Part shown: positions 9,943 through 17,654 of the stretch, piece after piece
How the letters are laid out: each line of letters opens with the position of its first letter
Numbering within the stretch: the stretch's first letter is position 1
Program-made: the position numbers and the translations under genes
The notes under the pieces: model-generated
Database searches by the model: none
Seen by the model: only the letters and a program-made list of their open reading frames with translations
What the model was told of the DNA's origin: nothing
NCBI RefSeq assembly: GCF_016743795.2
Contig: NZ_CP060138.2
Span: 1-64,000 of the forward strand
Direction of reading: 5' to 3'
Source: Rickettsia tillamookensis
GTDB taxonomy: Bacteria > Pseudomonadota > Alphaproteobacteria > Rickettsiales > Rickettsiaceae
Length of the DNA stretch: 64,000 nt

Positions 9943-10165
9943 GGAACAGCTAAGGTTGTTCTGGAGTGTAGAAACCTCCATCAACAGGCGGTAAAACCAC
10001 CGTTAAATTGGTTTATTCCTCGATATTTTACGGTCGGGGAGGTAGTAGTCATGTTCAGGGCTTAGAGTATAACTTTAAGCCTAAAAACTACTCAGCTGTT
10101 CTTGTTGACGGTGTTTCTAACTCCCTGATCACCAATCGGGCTTTGAATTGGCTTCTTGGTGATCA
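9943..10165 (+). ncRNA. Candidate structured non-coding RNA or leader, about 220 nt
   Basis: Bases 9961-10140 contain 79 G or C out of 180, well above the surroundings. Visible helices: hairpin 9944-9948/9957-9961; a long-range stem of about 22 pairs joining 9963-9988 to 10101-10124 with small bulges; hairpin 9989-9992/9999-10002; hairpin 10018-10023/10034-10039; stem 10044-10049/10087-10092 enclosing hairpin 10059-10067/10073-10081; and a terminal 10-pair stem. Alternative helices compete, for example 9943-9951 with 10094-10102. A good promoter ends seven bases before it. No full-length reading frame spans it. Its family is not recognised. It could be a free RNA or the leader of the gene at 10206. 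Confidence 0.55.
10126..10165 (+). terminator. Hairpin closing the RNA candidate
   Basis: Perfect arms TGATCACCAA and TTGGTGATCA with a 20-base loop, followed by an AT-rich tract without a strict U run. It may be a weak terminator or a regulatory hairpin; the inner pair CCAAT/ATTGG offers an alternative fold. Confidence 0.45.
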
Positions 10166-10205
10166 AATTTGAATTATTTAAGTTTAATCAGGAGTACAAG
10201 CCGTT

Positions 10206-10625
10206 ATGAACACTAAAACAGCAAAAGAAAGAATAGCCATTATTGAGCCGTATCTAGATTTTATAATTAAAGACAAAGACTTATTACATGAAATTTATCC
10301 GAATGGCATAAATAAGGAATTAAAAATAGAGCTTATTTTAGCTAAAAAACCTTACACATCATATTCTTACTACAAATTAATCAGAAATTTATTCAAATTA
10401 CCATACCGAAAAATTGTACTTATAATCGATAAACAACTTTTAAAAGCATCTTTTGGCTTATTTCGTTCAATTATTCTCGGCACTTTATTATATCTAAACT
10501 TAGTTAAAATTTTTATCTATGATAAGAATGATTTTGTATTGAATATACGAGCTTTAAAAAGTAACGAAAATTATTTTTTATTATATAAAATTAATTACTT
10601 TAAAAAACTTATTAATTGGGAGTAA
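10206..10625 (+). CDS. Hypothetical protein, 139 residues, one hydrophobic segment
   Basis: Not recognised. An ATG with GGAG 12 bases upstream opens a lysine- and isoleucine-rich frame. A hydrophobic stretch near residues 85-104 (FRSIILGTLLYLNLVKIFIY) could be a membrane helix; the rest is basic and polar. It starts 40 bases after the terminal hairpin of the RNA candidate, so that structure could act as its leader. Codon use resembles neighbouring genes. No function is proposed. Confidence 0.55.
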   Translation: MNTKTAKERIAIIEPYLDFIIKDKDLLHEIYPNGINKELKIELILAKKPYTSYSYYKLIRNLFKLPYRKIVLIIDKQLLKASFGLFRSIILGTLLYLNLVKIFIYDKNDFVLNIRALKSNENYFLLYKINYFKKLINWE

Positions 10626-10640
10626 TTGAAAACACGTTCG

Positions 10641-10748
10641 ATGTCATTCCCAGCTCAGTATTGTACGCATGGAACGATGTTATTCCCGCAAAAGTGGGGT
10701 GTTGTTGTATGGCTCGTTTATGTCATTCCCGCGAAAGCGGGAATCCAG
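10641..10748. repeat. Palindromic repeat with GTCATTCCCGCGAAAGCGGG hairpin
   Basis: Two related segments; the second forms a perfect hairpin ATTCCCGC-GAAA-GCGGGAAT (10725-10744) with a GAAA tetraloop. It lies between two convergent genes. Confidence 0.75.
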
Positions 10749-10769
10749 TAAAGCACATAAAAAATAAAT

Positions 10770-11654
10770 TTATTCCAAATGTAGCCCCTTTACACCACCT
10801 AATATTTCAGAAGTATCAACTTCTTGTGGCTTTTGACTATCAACTAGGTAATTAATATAGTTATCTAAATCAGTTAATTTTTTATTAATGGTATTATTAT
10901 TTAGAATATTTTCTATTTTTACATTTATCCTTAGTAAAGTAGCTTTATCGTCTCCTAGCTTTTCTTTCTTCTCAAGTAAATCATTCAGTGTTTTCTTATT
11001 AGCATTAAAAGCACTTTCTAGGTTAAAACTCGTTGCTTTTAGTGAGTTTTCAACATTTTGTTTTGTTATGGTTATTGTTTTTAAAAACTCCTCTTGTTTT
11101 TGTTGCAATAACTTAAATGCTTCTTTAAAGTTTGTGTCTCTACTTGCTACACTTGCAGCCGCAACACTTACAGCCGTATCTCCTTCTTTGTTAATGTGAT
11201 TAATAAGCTCAAGATCATCAGACATTCGTGAAATAAGCATTATACAAACTTTATTCATACCTTTCTTGGCTGCTAAAATTAATAATGTATTTCCGGGATA
11301 CCTATCAATAACATTAATATTATCCTTAAACGTTCTAGGAATAAGCTCTTGAGCAACGTCATCTAAATCATTCCTTATAGCCTTTCTTAGTGCAGAATCC
11401 TTGTGTTTATTCTCAATAATATTAATTGCTTCATTAGACATTTTCGAGATAAGCTTTTTACAAACTATCGGTAATTTTGTATCAGCTGCTAAAATTAAAG
11501 CTGTATTATCATTCTTATCAGATTGATTAAATAAATCAGTATTTTTTATTTTATCAATTAATCTTTCGGCTTCTAGCGTATTTTCATCTTTTATTGCTTT
11601 TATTAATTTACCATATAACACTTCATCAGATTCACCAAAAATAGCTGTAAGCAT
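10770..11654 (-). CDS. Ankyrin-repeat-like protein
   Basis: A 294-residue protein with about three to four degenerate ankyrin units in the N-terminal 170 residues: DNTALILAADTKLPIVCKKL, GNTLLILAAKKGMNKVCIML and GDTAVSVAAASVA. The C-terminal 110 residues are helical and charged, probably coiled coil. There is no signal peptide. Ankyrin proteins of intracellular bacteria are often secreted to bind host proteins, but nothing in the sequence proves export. It is convergent with the hypothetical gene at 10206 and separated from it by a palindromic repeat. Confidence 0.75.
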   Translation of the reverse strand: MLTAIFGESDEVLYGKLIKAIKDENTLEAERLIDKIKNTDLFNQSDKNDNTALILAADTKLPIVCKKLISKMSNEAINIIENKHKDSALRKAIRNDLDDVAQELIPRTFKDNINVIDRYPGNTLLILAAKKGMNKVCIMLISRMSDDLELINHINKEGDTAVSVAAASVASRDTNFKEAFKLLQQKQEEFLKTITITKQNVENSLKATSFNLESAFNANKKTLNDLLEKKEKLGDDKATLLRINVKIENILNNNTINKKLTDLDNYINYLVDSQKPQEVDTSEILGGVKGLHLE

Positions 11655-11779
11655 AATTTACCGTTTATTAAATTTTGTTGCCTTATTAACCTAAAGTTAA
11701 TTAATACTATTAAAATAAGTTTAGAAATACAATAGATATTTAATCGAAGATATAAAAAAAGTGGGATTTAAATAAGAAA

Positions 11780-11855
11780 TGGTGGCCACGGTTGGAATTG
11801 AACCAACGACACAAGGATTTTCAGTCCTTTGCTCTACCGACTGAGCTACGTGGCC
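11780..11855 (-). tRNA. tRNA-Phe (anticodon GAA)
   Basis: On the minus strand the acceptor stem GGCCACG pairs with CGTGGCC, followed by discriminator A and an encoded CCA (11782-11780). The D arm reads AGCTCAGT and the T arm GGTTCAATTCC. The anticodon GAA occupies 11822-11820, giving 76 bases with CCA. Confidence 0.96.
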
Positions 11856-11858
11856 ATG

Positions 11859-11986
11859 TATACTCGTTTTATTTGAAAAATTGGCTGCGTCGTCTTTGTA
11901 AGACCTTGGTGCTCACGTATTAATATACGTTCCGCTCCTCGGCTTACAGACTCCTTGCTCTTTTCCAAATAAAACTTCGTCTACCT
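11859..11986. repeat. Palindromic repeat, family C
   Basis: Begins TATACTCGTTTTATTTGAAA, contains GGCTGCGTCGTCTTTGTAAG and CTCGGCTTACAGACTCCTTG, and ends CAAATAAAACTTCGT, with imperfect complementarity between ends. Further copies lie at 19187, 36240, 39594, 42178 and 52306. It abuts the 5' end of tRNA-Phe. Confidence 0.82.
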
Positions 11987-12074
11987 AGCTAATTATTTGA
12001 AAAATTGGCTGCAATGTCTCAGAGTATGCCTAAATTGTCATTGCGAGTAGGCATTGTTGTGTGGATCGGTTTTC

Positions 12075-12194
12075 CGTCATTGCGAGAAGAATTACGTAGT
12101 AATTCGACGAAGCAATCCAGTAAAAAATTCTGATTTACAGAATTTTTTTATTATTTTTTTGGATTGCCACGTCGCTTCGCTCCTCGCAATGACG
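12075..12194. repeat. Palindromic repeat, family A, full copy inside an outer palindrome
   Basis: Same ends and core hairpin as the copy at 9734. It is nested in an outer inverted match, GTCATTGCGAGTAGGCATTG (from about 12038) and CAATGCCTACTCGCAATGAC (to about 12234). With the family C copy it accounts for most of the 500-base gap before dusB; no gene is visible there. Confidence 0.85.
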
Positions 12195-12356
12195 ATTTGG
12201 TATCCACGCAACAATGCCTACTCGCAATGACGGAAAAATCAAATATAACTTAAGCTTATAATAGATTAATCGGCTTTTGTCTATTCTTAATTAGTAATAT
12301 TAGACAAAAATACTTAATTATGATATTATGAGCGTTTATTTTTATAACGGTTTTTT

Positions 12357-13334
12357 ATGATCAAAATCGGCAATATAGAACTTTCTTCAAATGTAATTCT
12401 TGCTCCAATGTCGGATATTACGGATTTAGAATTTAGAAAATTGGTAAAAAGATTCGGTGCGGGGCTTGTAATTTCCGAAATGATAGCAAGTAGAGCAATG
12501 GTTGTGAAATCTAGGCAGTCTATGCAAAAATGTGCTATTATGCCTGACGATCCGACAAGTGCTTGCGTACAGCTAGCCGGTTGTGAGCCGAATGTAATAG
12601 CAGAAGCTGCTAAAATGAACGAGGATATGGGAGCAAAAATTATCGATCTTAATTTCGGCTGTCCGGCAAAAAAAGTAGTAGGCGGTTATGCAGGTTCGGC
12701 TCTAATGAGAGATGAGCAGCTTGCGGCTAAGATTTTTGAGGCGACGGTTAAAGCGGTGAAGATTCCGATAACGGTTAAAATGCGTATGGGCTGGGATGAT
12801 AATACGAAAAACGCTCCGAGTTTAGCTAAAATTGCTGAAAACTCAGGGATTCAAATGGTCACCGTTCACGGTAGAACGAGATGCCAGTTTTATTCCGGTA
12901 ATGCCGATTGGGATTTTATACGCTCAGTTAAAGAAACGGTAAAAATTCCGGTTATTGCTAACGGGGATATCACTAACTTTGCCAAAGCAAAAGAAGCACT
13001 GCAAAAATCCGGTGCAGACGGTATTATGGTCGGTAGAGGAGCATATGGCAAACCTTGGATTATTTCACAAATTGATCATTACCTTAAAACCGGTGAAGAA
13101 AAACCTGCCCCCTCTATAGCAGAGCAGCTAGATATAGTAACTGAGCATTATAACGCAATACTTGATTATTATGGTGAATCTGTGGGCGTACCTATTGCTC
13201 GTAAGCATATTGGTTGGTATAGTAGCAGTTTGCCGAGTTCAGCAGAGTTTAGAGGTGCCGTTAATTTGATGAACGACCCCGCAGAGGTAAAAGAGAAAAT
13301 TGCAGAATTTTATAATAATGTTATGCAGGGGTAA
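12357..13334 (+). CDS. dusB: tRNA-dihydrouridine synthase, DusB/NifR3 type
   Basis: An FMN- and NADPH-dependent enzyme that reduces uridine to dihydrouridine in tRNA D-loops. The 325 residues match the family. Motifs are LAPMSDITDLEFRKL at the N-terminus, IIDLNFGCPAKKVVGGYAGS with the catalytic cysteine, VTVHGRTRCQFYSG, and PVIANGDITN followed by the FMN phosphate site GIMVGRGAYGKPW. Helical C-terminal RNA-binding part is present. It is a single gene flanked by palindromic repeats. Confidence 0.95.
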   Translation: MIKIGNIELSSNVILAPMSDITDLEFRKLVKRFGAGLVISEMIASRAMVVKSRQSMQKCAIMPDDPTSACVQLAGCEPNVIAEAAKMNEDMGAKIIDLNFGCPAKKVVGGYAGSALMRDEQLAAKIFEATVKAVKIPITVKMRMGWDDNTKNAPSLAKIAENSGIQMVTVHGRTRCQFYSGNADWDFIRSVKETVKIPVIANGDITNFAKAKEALQKSGADGIMVGRGAYGKPWIISQIDHYLKTGEEKPAPSIAEQLDIVTEHYNAILDYYGESVGVPIARKHIGWYSSSLPSSAEFRGAVNLMNDPAEVKEKIAEFYNNVMQG

Positions 13335-13357
13335 GCGTTGTTGAGTAGATACAAGGG

Positions 13358-13480
13358 CGTCATTGCGAGGAGCGAAGCGACGTGGCAAGGAAGTAAAAAA
13401 TAATAAAAAAATTCTGATTTACAGAATTTTTAACTGGATTGCTTCGCCCTGATTACTACGTAATTCTTCTCGCAATGACG
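13358..13480. repeat. Palindromic repeat, family A, full copy
   Basis: CGTCATTGCGAGGAGCG at the left, core AAATTCTG/CAGAATTT and CTCGCAATGACG at the right; orientation is reversed relative to the copy at 12075. Confidence 0.85.
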
Positions 13481-13519
13481 GATAACCGAGCCATGCAGGC
13501 AATGATTGAATAGGTAGTA

Positions 13520-14470
13520 ATGAGAAATATTTTAAGTTTTATTTTTATAATATTGTTTTTTAATTTAAGTTATGCGGATGAAAAAGCAGCAATTATAACT
13601 GATTATAAACCGGTATTTTTGCCTGTAATTGCTGAAAATAAAAAAATAAAAATTGCTATTCGTTCTTATTTAAATAATGAGAAATCATATTTTGTTTTAG
13701 TAGATCCGAATTCTTTTAAAACTGAGTTAGTCTTACAAGAGTCAGTAATTTTACCTGCAAATGAAACAGAAACAGCAAATCTTCTAAAAAAATTAAATAA
13801 AACTCCATATATTAAAGCTTTAAATAAATATAGCTCTGCACCTTATATATTACAAAATTACGGTGCTACGAGTAGCAAAGTAAAAGGTCAATTTCTTACA
13901 ATTGATATGTGTCCGTCTTCTAAAAATTTTGAAGAAGATTTTTTTAAAAAGCTCGTAGAATTATCGAGTAAACTAAATAAACCTATTCCGATTGCTATAT
14001 GTGTTTCAGGCTTATGGATTAATAAGCATACGGAAGAGTTCTTATGGTTATTAAAGCAACAAGAAAACGGTCATTTACAAATAACATGGGTTAATCATTC
14101 ATTTAGTCATCCTTATTTTAAAGATAAACCTCTTGAAGATAATTTCCTTCTTTCCAATAAAGATGATTTTGAAAATGAAGTATTAGAAGCAGGGAAAATA
14201 TTAGTAAGTTATAATATTGCTCCGTCGCCTTTCTTTCGTTTCCCTGGATTAGTTTCTGATCAAACATTAATAGAAAAGCTAAAAGATTTAGGATTTATTC
14301 CGCTTGGCAGCAATGCATGGCTTGCTAAAGGCGAAAAAATTCAAGATGGCTCTTTTATATTAGTACACGGTAATAGTAACGAAAAAGCCGGAATAGATTT
14401 AATTATGCCTATGTTACCGGAATTAAAGTTACTTCCTATTGAAAAAGCGTTTTTATTATATGACAATTAA
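13520..14470 (+). CDS. Secreted polysaccharide deacetylase-like protein
   Basis: A 316-residue protein with an N-terminal signal peptide ([19 protein letters not shown]). Residues from about 120 on resemble the NodB fold: [12 protein letters not shown] in place of the usual TFDDGP, then the metal-binding [11 protein letters not shown], then [13 protein letters not shown], and finally FILVHGNS. The first catalytic Asp appears kept while the second is replaced by Cys in DMCP, so metal binding may differ. It may act on cell-wall or surface glycan in the periplasm. The N-terminal 100 residues are not recognised. Confidence 0.72.
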   Translation: MRNILSFIFIILFFNLSYADEKAAIITDYKPVFLPVIAENKKIKIAIRSYLNNEKSYFVLVDPNSFKTELVLQESVILPANETETANLLKKLNKTPYIKALNKYSSAPYILQNYGATSSKVKGQFLTIDMCPSSKNFEEDFFKKLVELSSKLNKPIPIAICVSGLWINKHTEEFLWLLKQQENGHLQITWVNHSFSHPYFKDKPLEDNFLLSNKDDFENEVLEAGKILVSYNIAPSPFFRFPGLVSDQTLIEKLKDLGFIPLGSNAWLAKGEKIQDGSFILVHGNSNEKAGIDLIMPMLPELKLLPIEKAFLLYDN

Positions 14471-14503
14471 TTAGTTAGATATTAATAATTAGTAGTTATT
14501 ATA

Positions 14504-14532
14504 TTGATAATAGCTATGATAGGTAATATAAT
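14504..14532 (+). promoter_or_regulatory. Promoter of the Phd/RelE-type module
   Basis: TTGATA (14504-14509), a 17-base spacer, and TATAAT (14527-14532), 28 bases before the antitoxin ATG. Confidence 0.65.
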
Positions 14533-14560
14533 AATTATACAAACTAAATAAAGTAACAAT

Positions 14561-14809
14561 ATGAAAAGTATTAGTAGTAAAGAAGCCCAAAATCATTTTG
14601 GGGATTTAATGAATCAAGCAATAAAATCGCCGGTAATTATAAATAAATACGGTAAACCCACAGTGGTTCTTATATCACATGAAGAATATGAGAAATTTAA
14701 TCAGCTTGAAGATATGTATTGGGCAACGCAAGCAAAAAATGCAAGTAAAAATGGTTTTTTATCAGAGAAAGAAAGTAAGGATTTTTTAAATAAGATATTA
14801 AAGGAATAG
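14561..14809 (+). CDS. Phd/YefM-family antitoxin
   Basis: An 82-residue antitoxin: N-terminal DNA-binding domain MKSISSKEAQNHFGDLMNQA, central strand PVIINKYGKPTVVLISHEEY and an acidic, helical toxin-binding tail. The RelE-like toxin gene begins two bases after its stop, so the pair is a complete type II toxin-antitoxin operon with the antitoxin first. A consensus promoter precedes it. Confidence 0.9.
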   Translation: MKSISSKEAQNHFGDLMNQAIKSPVIINKYGKPTVVLISHEEYEKFNQLEDMYWATQAKNASKNGFLSEKESKDFLNKILKE

Positions 14810-14811
14810 AT

Positions 14812-15090
14812 ATGACTTTAATATTATCAAAAAGTTCGCAAAAGTTTATTGAAAAGTTAGATGCAAAACAAGCACGGCAAGTAGCAATTAAGATTAAAGA
14901 ATTGTTTGAATTAATAAGCCATCCTAATGATAATAAGCTTTTAAAAGGTTTAACAGAACAATACTATAGAGTTGATGTCGGAGAATTTAGAATAATTTAT
15001 CAAAAAGATAAAATTAAAACATGTATTTTTCTTATAGGAAAAAGAAATGATGGGGAAGTTTATAAATTATTTAAAAGAAAAATAAAATAG
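14812..15090 (+). CDS. RelE/ParE-superfamily toxin
   Basis: A 92-residue toxin, full family length. The core LKGLTEQYYRVDVGEFRIIY is the RelE pattern with the Arg-containing strand, and the C-terminus reads IFLIGKRNDGEVYK. It would cleave ribosome-bound mRNA if RelE-like; a ParE-like gyrase role cannot be excluded from sequence alone. The frame is intact and coupled to its antitoxin. Confidence 0.88.
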   Translation: MTLILSKSSQKFIEKLDAKQARQVAIKIKELFELISHPNDNKLLKGLTEQYYRVDVGEFRIIYQKDKIKTCIFLIGKRNDGEVYKLFKRKIK

Positions 15091-15097
15091 TTCATAC

Positions 15098-15607
15098 TTA
15101 TAACTTAACTTTTCTAGTAGGGCTTTTATCTCTTTGAATATCAAGTTTTGCACCGAATAGTGGAGAATCTTGTAAAAAATCAATAAGGGAAGATTCTTTT
15201 GTTATAATATTACACAGGCGTTTGTTTTCGTCTAATACCTCTAGGTTTATCTCAATTAAATTAGAAGGAAGTAGGTGCTTAATAATTTCAGACCATTCTA
15301 TTAAAACTAAATTACCGTTTAATGCCTCTTCAAATCCAAGTTCGTAAATTTCTTCGGCTGATTTTAGACGATACAGGTCGTAGTGGTAAATAGTGAAGTT
15401 AGATGCTTTATATGTTTGCAGTAAGTTAAAAGTCGGGCTTATAATGTTTGTATTTTCACCGCAAAAATGTTTAATAATTTCACGGCAAAAAAATGTTTTA
15501 CCGGCTCCAAGGTCACCGTTAAGTAAAACTATATCATTTGGTTTTAAGCTTTGTGCTAAAAGTTTTGCAAGCTTCTTTGTCTCTTCTTTGTTATTTAATA
15601 TAAGCAT
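15098..15607 (-). CDS. tsaE: tRNA threonylcarbamoyladenosine biosynthesis ATPase TsaE
   Basis: The ATPase partner of TsaD and TsaB in t6A37 formation; 169 residues. Walker A is LNGDLGAGKTFFCREII (about residues 30-46), followed by NIISPTFNLLQTY and the conserved tail IEWSEI. It is the last gene of the minus-strand operon comEC-pcnB-znuA-tsaE, and its start overlaps the end of the znuA-like gene by 13 bases. The C-terminal DIQRDKSPTRKVKL is an unconserved extension. Confidence 0.92.
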   Translation of the reverse strand: MLILNNKEETKKLAKLLAQSLKPNDIVLLNGDLGAGKTFFCREIIKHFCGENTNIISPTFNLLQTYKASNFTIYHYDLYRLKSAEEIYELGFEEALNGNLVLIEWSEIIKHLLPSNLIEINLEVLDENKRLCNIITKESSLIDFLQDSPLFGAKLDIQRDKSPTRKVKL

Positions 15608-16500
15608 TTTTTAACTTGATTAATCATTTGTAAATATTGGTTCTGAAAAGTACTTGAATTGATGTTTTTCACATTCCAGTTTTCGCTATTTAATATTATT
15701 ATTTTAGCGTTTAATTTGTCGTATAATCGTGAATTTTGTTCGCTACTTAAAACAAGACATTTGTTATTAGACTCTTTAATTAAATCTTTTAGCTTGCTTA
15801 TATATCGTAGGCTTTTTTGACTTTCGCTATATAATTTTGTAGTTTTAATATTAGTGTTAACAAAAAAATACTCGCTACTGTCACTTAATAAAATTATGTC
15901 TTTTATCGCCCTAAGCTCGTTATTTTTAATTTCTTGTAGCTTGTTTAATTCTTTAAGTGCGGCTGAAAGGTTATTATTAATATCTTCTTGTAGCTCAGGA
16001 AAATTTTCACTAAATATTCGTGCAAATTCCTGTAGTAAAATTCTTACATTATCAAGGTCAAGCCAAATATGCCAATTATCTTTTATAGTGGTTAAAGATT
16101 TAATATCGCTAATTTTAATAATGTTTTTGCTATGATTATCAATTAATTTCTCGGCAAAATCGTCAAATTTTTCATTAATATAAATTGCTATATCGGCATT
16201 TTTGACTTTTACTAAATCACTAGGTTTTAAATTATAATGATGAGGACAGCCGCTACTAATAGCTAAGCTCTCGATATCCGCTTTATCCTTAACAAGCATC
16301 GAAACAATACTACTGATTGGCGTGATACTTGTAACTATCTTCGGCTTAGCGTAGCTAGTAAGGTTGAAGAATGTAAGGAATAGTAAAGTTAGAATCTTTC
16401 CGGTGTCATACCGTGGCTTGACCACGGTATCCATTTTTTTGGATCCCGCTACAAGCTCGCGGGATGACATTAGAAGTATATTATAAATCTTAATCTTCAT
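15595..16500 (-). CDS. znuA: ZnuA-like periplasmic metal-binding protein with a repeat in its signal peptide
   Basis: A 301-residue solute-binding protein of the zinc/manganese ABC family. IVTSITPISSIVSMLV and SSGCPHHYNLKPSDLVKVKNAD are the family N-terminal and metal-loop motifs, and HIWLDLDNV supplies another ligand. The N-terminus is unusual: MKIKIYNILL is followed by residues encoded by a palindromic repeat, and only then the hydrophobic core ILTLLFLTFFNLTSYA. The internal ATG at 16434 (MDTVVKPRYD) would restore a compact signal peptide of about 29 residues and may be the working start. It overlaps both pcnB (4 bases) and tsaE (13 bases). Confidence 0.8.
   Translation of the reverse strand: MKIKIYNILLMSSRELVAGSKKMDTVVKPRYDTGKILTLLFLTFFNLTSYAKPKIVTSITPISSIVSMLVKDKADIESLAISSGCPHHYNLKPSDLVKVKNADIAIYINEKFDDFAEKLIDNHSKNIIKISDIKSLTTIKDNWHIWLDLDNVRILLQEFARIFSENFPELQEDINNNLSAALKELNKLQEIKNNELRAIKDIILLSDSSEYFFVNTNIKTTKLYSESQKSLRYISKLKDLIKESNNKCLVLSSEQNSRLYDKLNAKIIILNSENWNVKNINSSTFQNQYLQMINQVKKCLY
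16403..16468. repeat. In-frame palindromic repeat, family B, in the znuA signal peptide region
   Basis: GTGTCATACCGTGGC on the left and GCTCGCGGGATGACA on the right, centred on TATCCATTTTTTTGGATC. The open frame on the minus strand is preserved through it. Confidence 0.82.
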
Positions 16501-17654
16501 AACTTTTCTAACAACTCCAATTTACTAGGTTTGAAATCCTGCTCTATCCAAAAATTTTTTAGATATTCTAGTTTTGTACCTATCTCTTTTTTCTCTATAT
16601 TCATATTTAATAAGTCATTACCGTTTACTTGGAATTTCGGACGTAATAATGTATCATATTTATAAATAAATTCTTTTACTTGTGAATGGTCTAGTTTACC
16701 GATTATACAGGCTGCTAATAAATATTCCTTGTAGTTCTTTTTTTCAAACCAAATTTTTTTTATGTTAGCTTCAGAATCATTCAGAAAGTTCGTTATAGGT
16801 AATATTTGCATTGCTTCCTGTCTTGAGAATTTCCAATCGAGAAGAAGCTTTGAATTTATATTTTTTAAATTATATAGTAATAAAGCATAATTAGTTGCTA
16901 ATTCTAATTCTTTAGCCTGCTCAAAAAATTTTATCTCATAATTTTGGATAGAGAATATTAGTTCTAATATTCCTATTTCAAACATAGCTTCTAAAATTTG
17001 TGCCGCTCTTTTTGAAACGATAATTTTATCCATTTCGCTTTTAATTCGCTCTCGTGATAAAGTTTTTAAGCCGTCTTTTAAAGCTTTACATGCTTTGAAG
17101 CTGCCATCATCAAGTTGATTCGCATAATAGCTAGAAAACCGAAAAAAGCGTAGGATTCGTAAATAATCTTCTTTAATTCTATCTAGAGCTTCCCCTATAA
17201 ATACGACTTTTTCCTGCTGTAAATCCTTAAATCCTTCAAAATAATCATATATCTCGTTCTTAAAGGAGCAATAGCTTAAAGCATTAATAGTAAAATCTCG
17301 TCTTGCGGCATCTTTGGCAAAATCATTGGTAAATACTACTTTGGCATGCCTACCGTTACATTCGATATCTTTTCTGAGAGTTGTAATCTCAAATTTTTCC
17401 TCGTTTAAAATAGCCGTAATCGTACCGAATTTCAAACCGGTTGGGATAGTTTTTATCTTAGCTTTCGATAAAATATTTATTACTTCATCCGGTATCAAAT
17501 CAGTAGCTATATCTATATCATAGCTATCTTTGCCGAGCAGTGCATCCCGTACGCAGCCGCCTATAAGTCTTGCTTGTCCTTTTTCATTTAAAAGACCTAG
17601 GATTTTCTTATATCCTTTTGAAGGGATTTTTAATGTTTTATGTATAACTTGCAT
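16497..17654 (-). CDS. pcnB: CCA-adding enzyme / poly(A) polymerase family nucleotidyltransferase
   Basis: A 385-residue class II nucleotidyltransferase. The catalytic head has ARLIGGCVRDALLG then SYDIDIATD, with metal-binding Asp 46 and 48; DAARRDFTINALSY and RILRFFRFSSYY follow. The C-terminal half is the helical neck/body. CCA addition and polyadenylation enzymes cannot be separated by sight. Its start lies inside the last codons of comEC (17-base overlap), and its stop overlaps the znuA-like start. Confidence 0.9.
   Translation of the reverse strand: MQVIHKTLKIPSKGYKKILGLLNEKGQARLIGGCVRDALLGKDSYDIDIATDLIPDEVINILSKAKIKTIPTGLKFGTITAILNEEKFEITTLRKDIECNGRHAKVVFTNDFAKDAARRDFTINALSYCSFKNEIYDYFEGFKDLQQEKVVFIGEALDRIKEDYLRILRFFRFSSYYANQLDDGSFKACKALKDGLKTLSRERIKSEMDKIIVSKRAAQILEAMFEIGILELIFSIQNYEIKFFEQAKELELATNYALLLYNLKNINSKLLLDWKFSRQEAMQILPITNFLNDSEANIKKIWFEKKNYKEYLLAACIIGKLDHSQVKEFIYKYDTLLRPKFQVNGNDLLNMNIEKKEIGTKLEYLKNFWIEQDFKPSKLELLEKL

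Noticed and set aside
9879..9953. Short frame MKKFLKLIIILTCLEFCLES resembling a signal peptide, followed in the same frame after two stops by an open stretch 9972-10172 (STGGKTTVKL...)
   Set aside because: Two in-frame stops and no start codon for the second stretch; the promoter lies inside the first. A decayed secreted gene is possible, but structured RNA explains the pairing and base composition better.
10616..10855. Frame of 79 codons on the plus strand
   Set aside because: It translates a palindromic repeat and the antisense of the ankyrin gene end.
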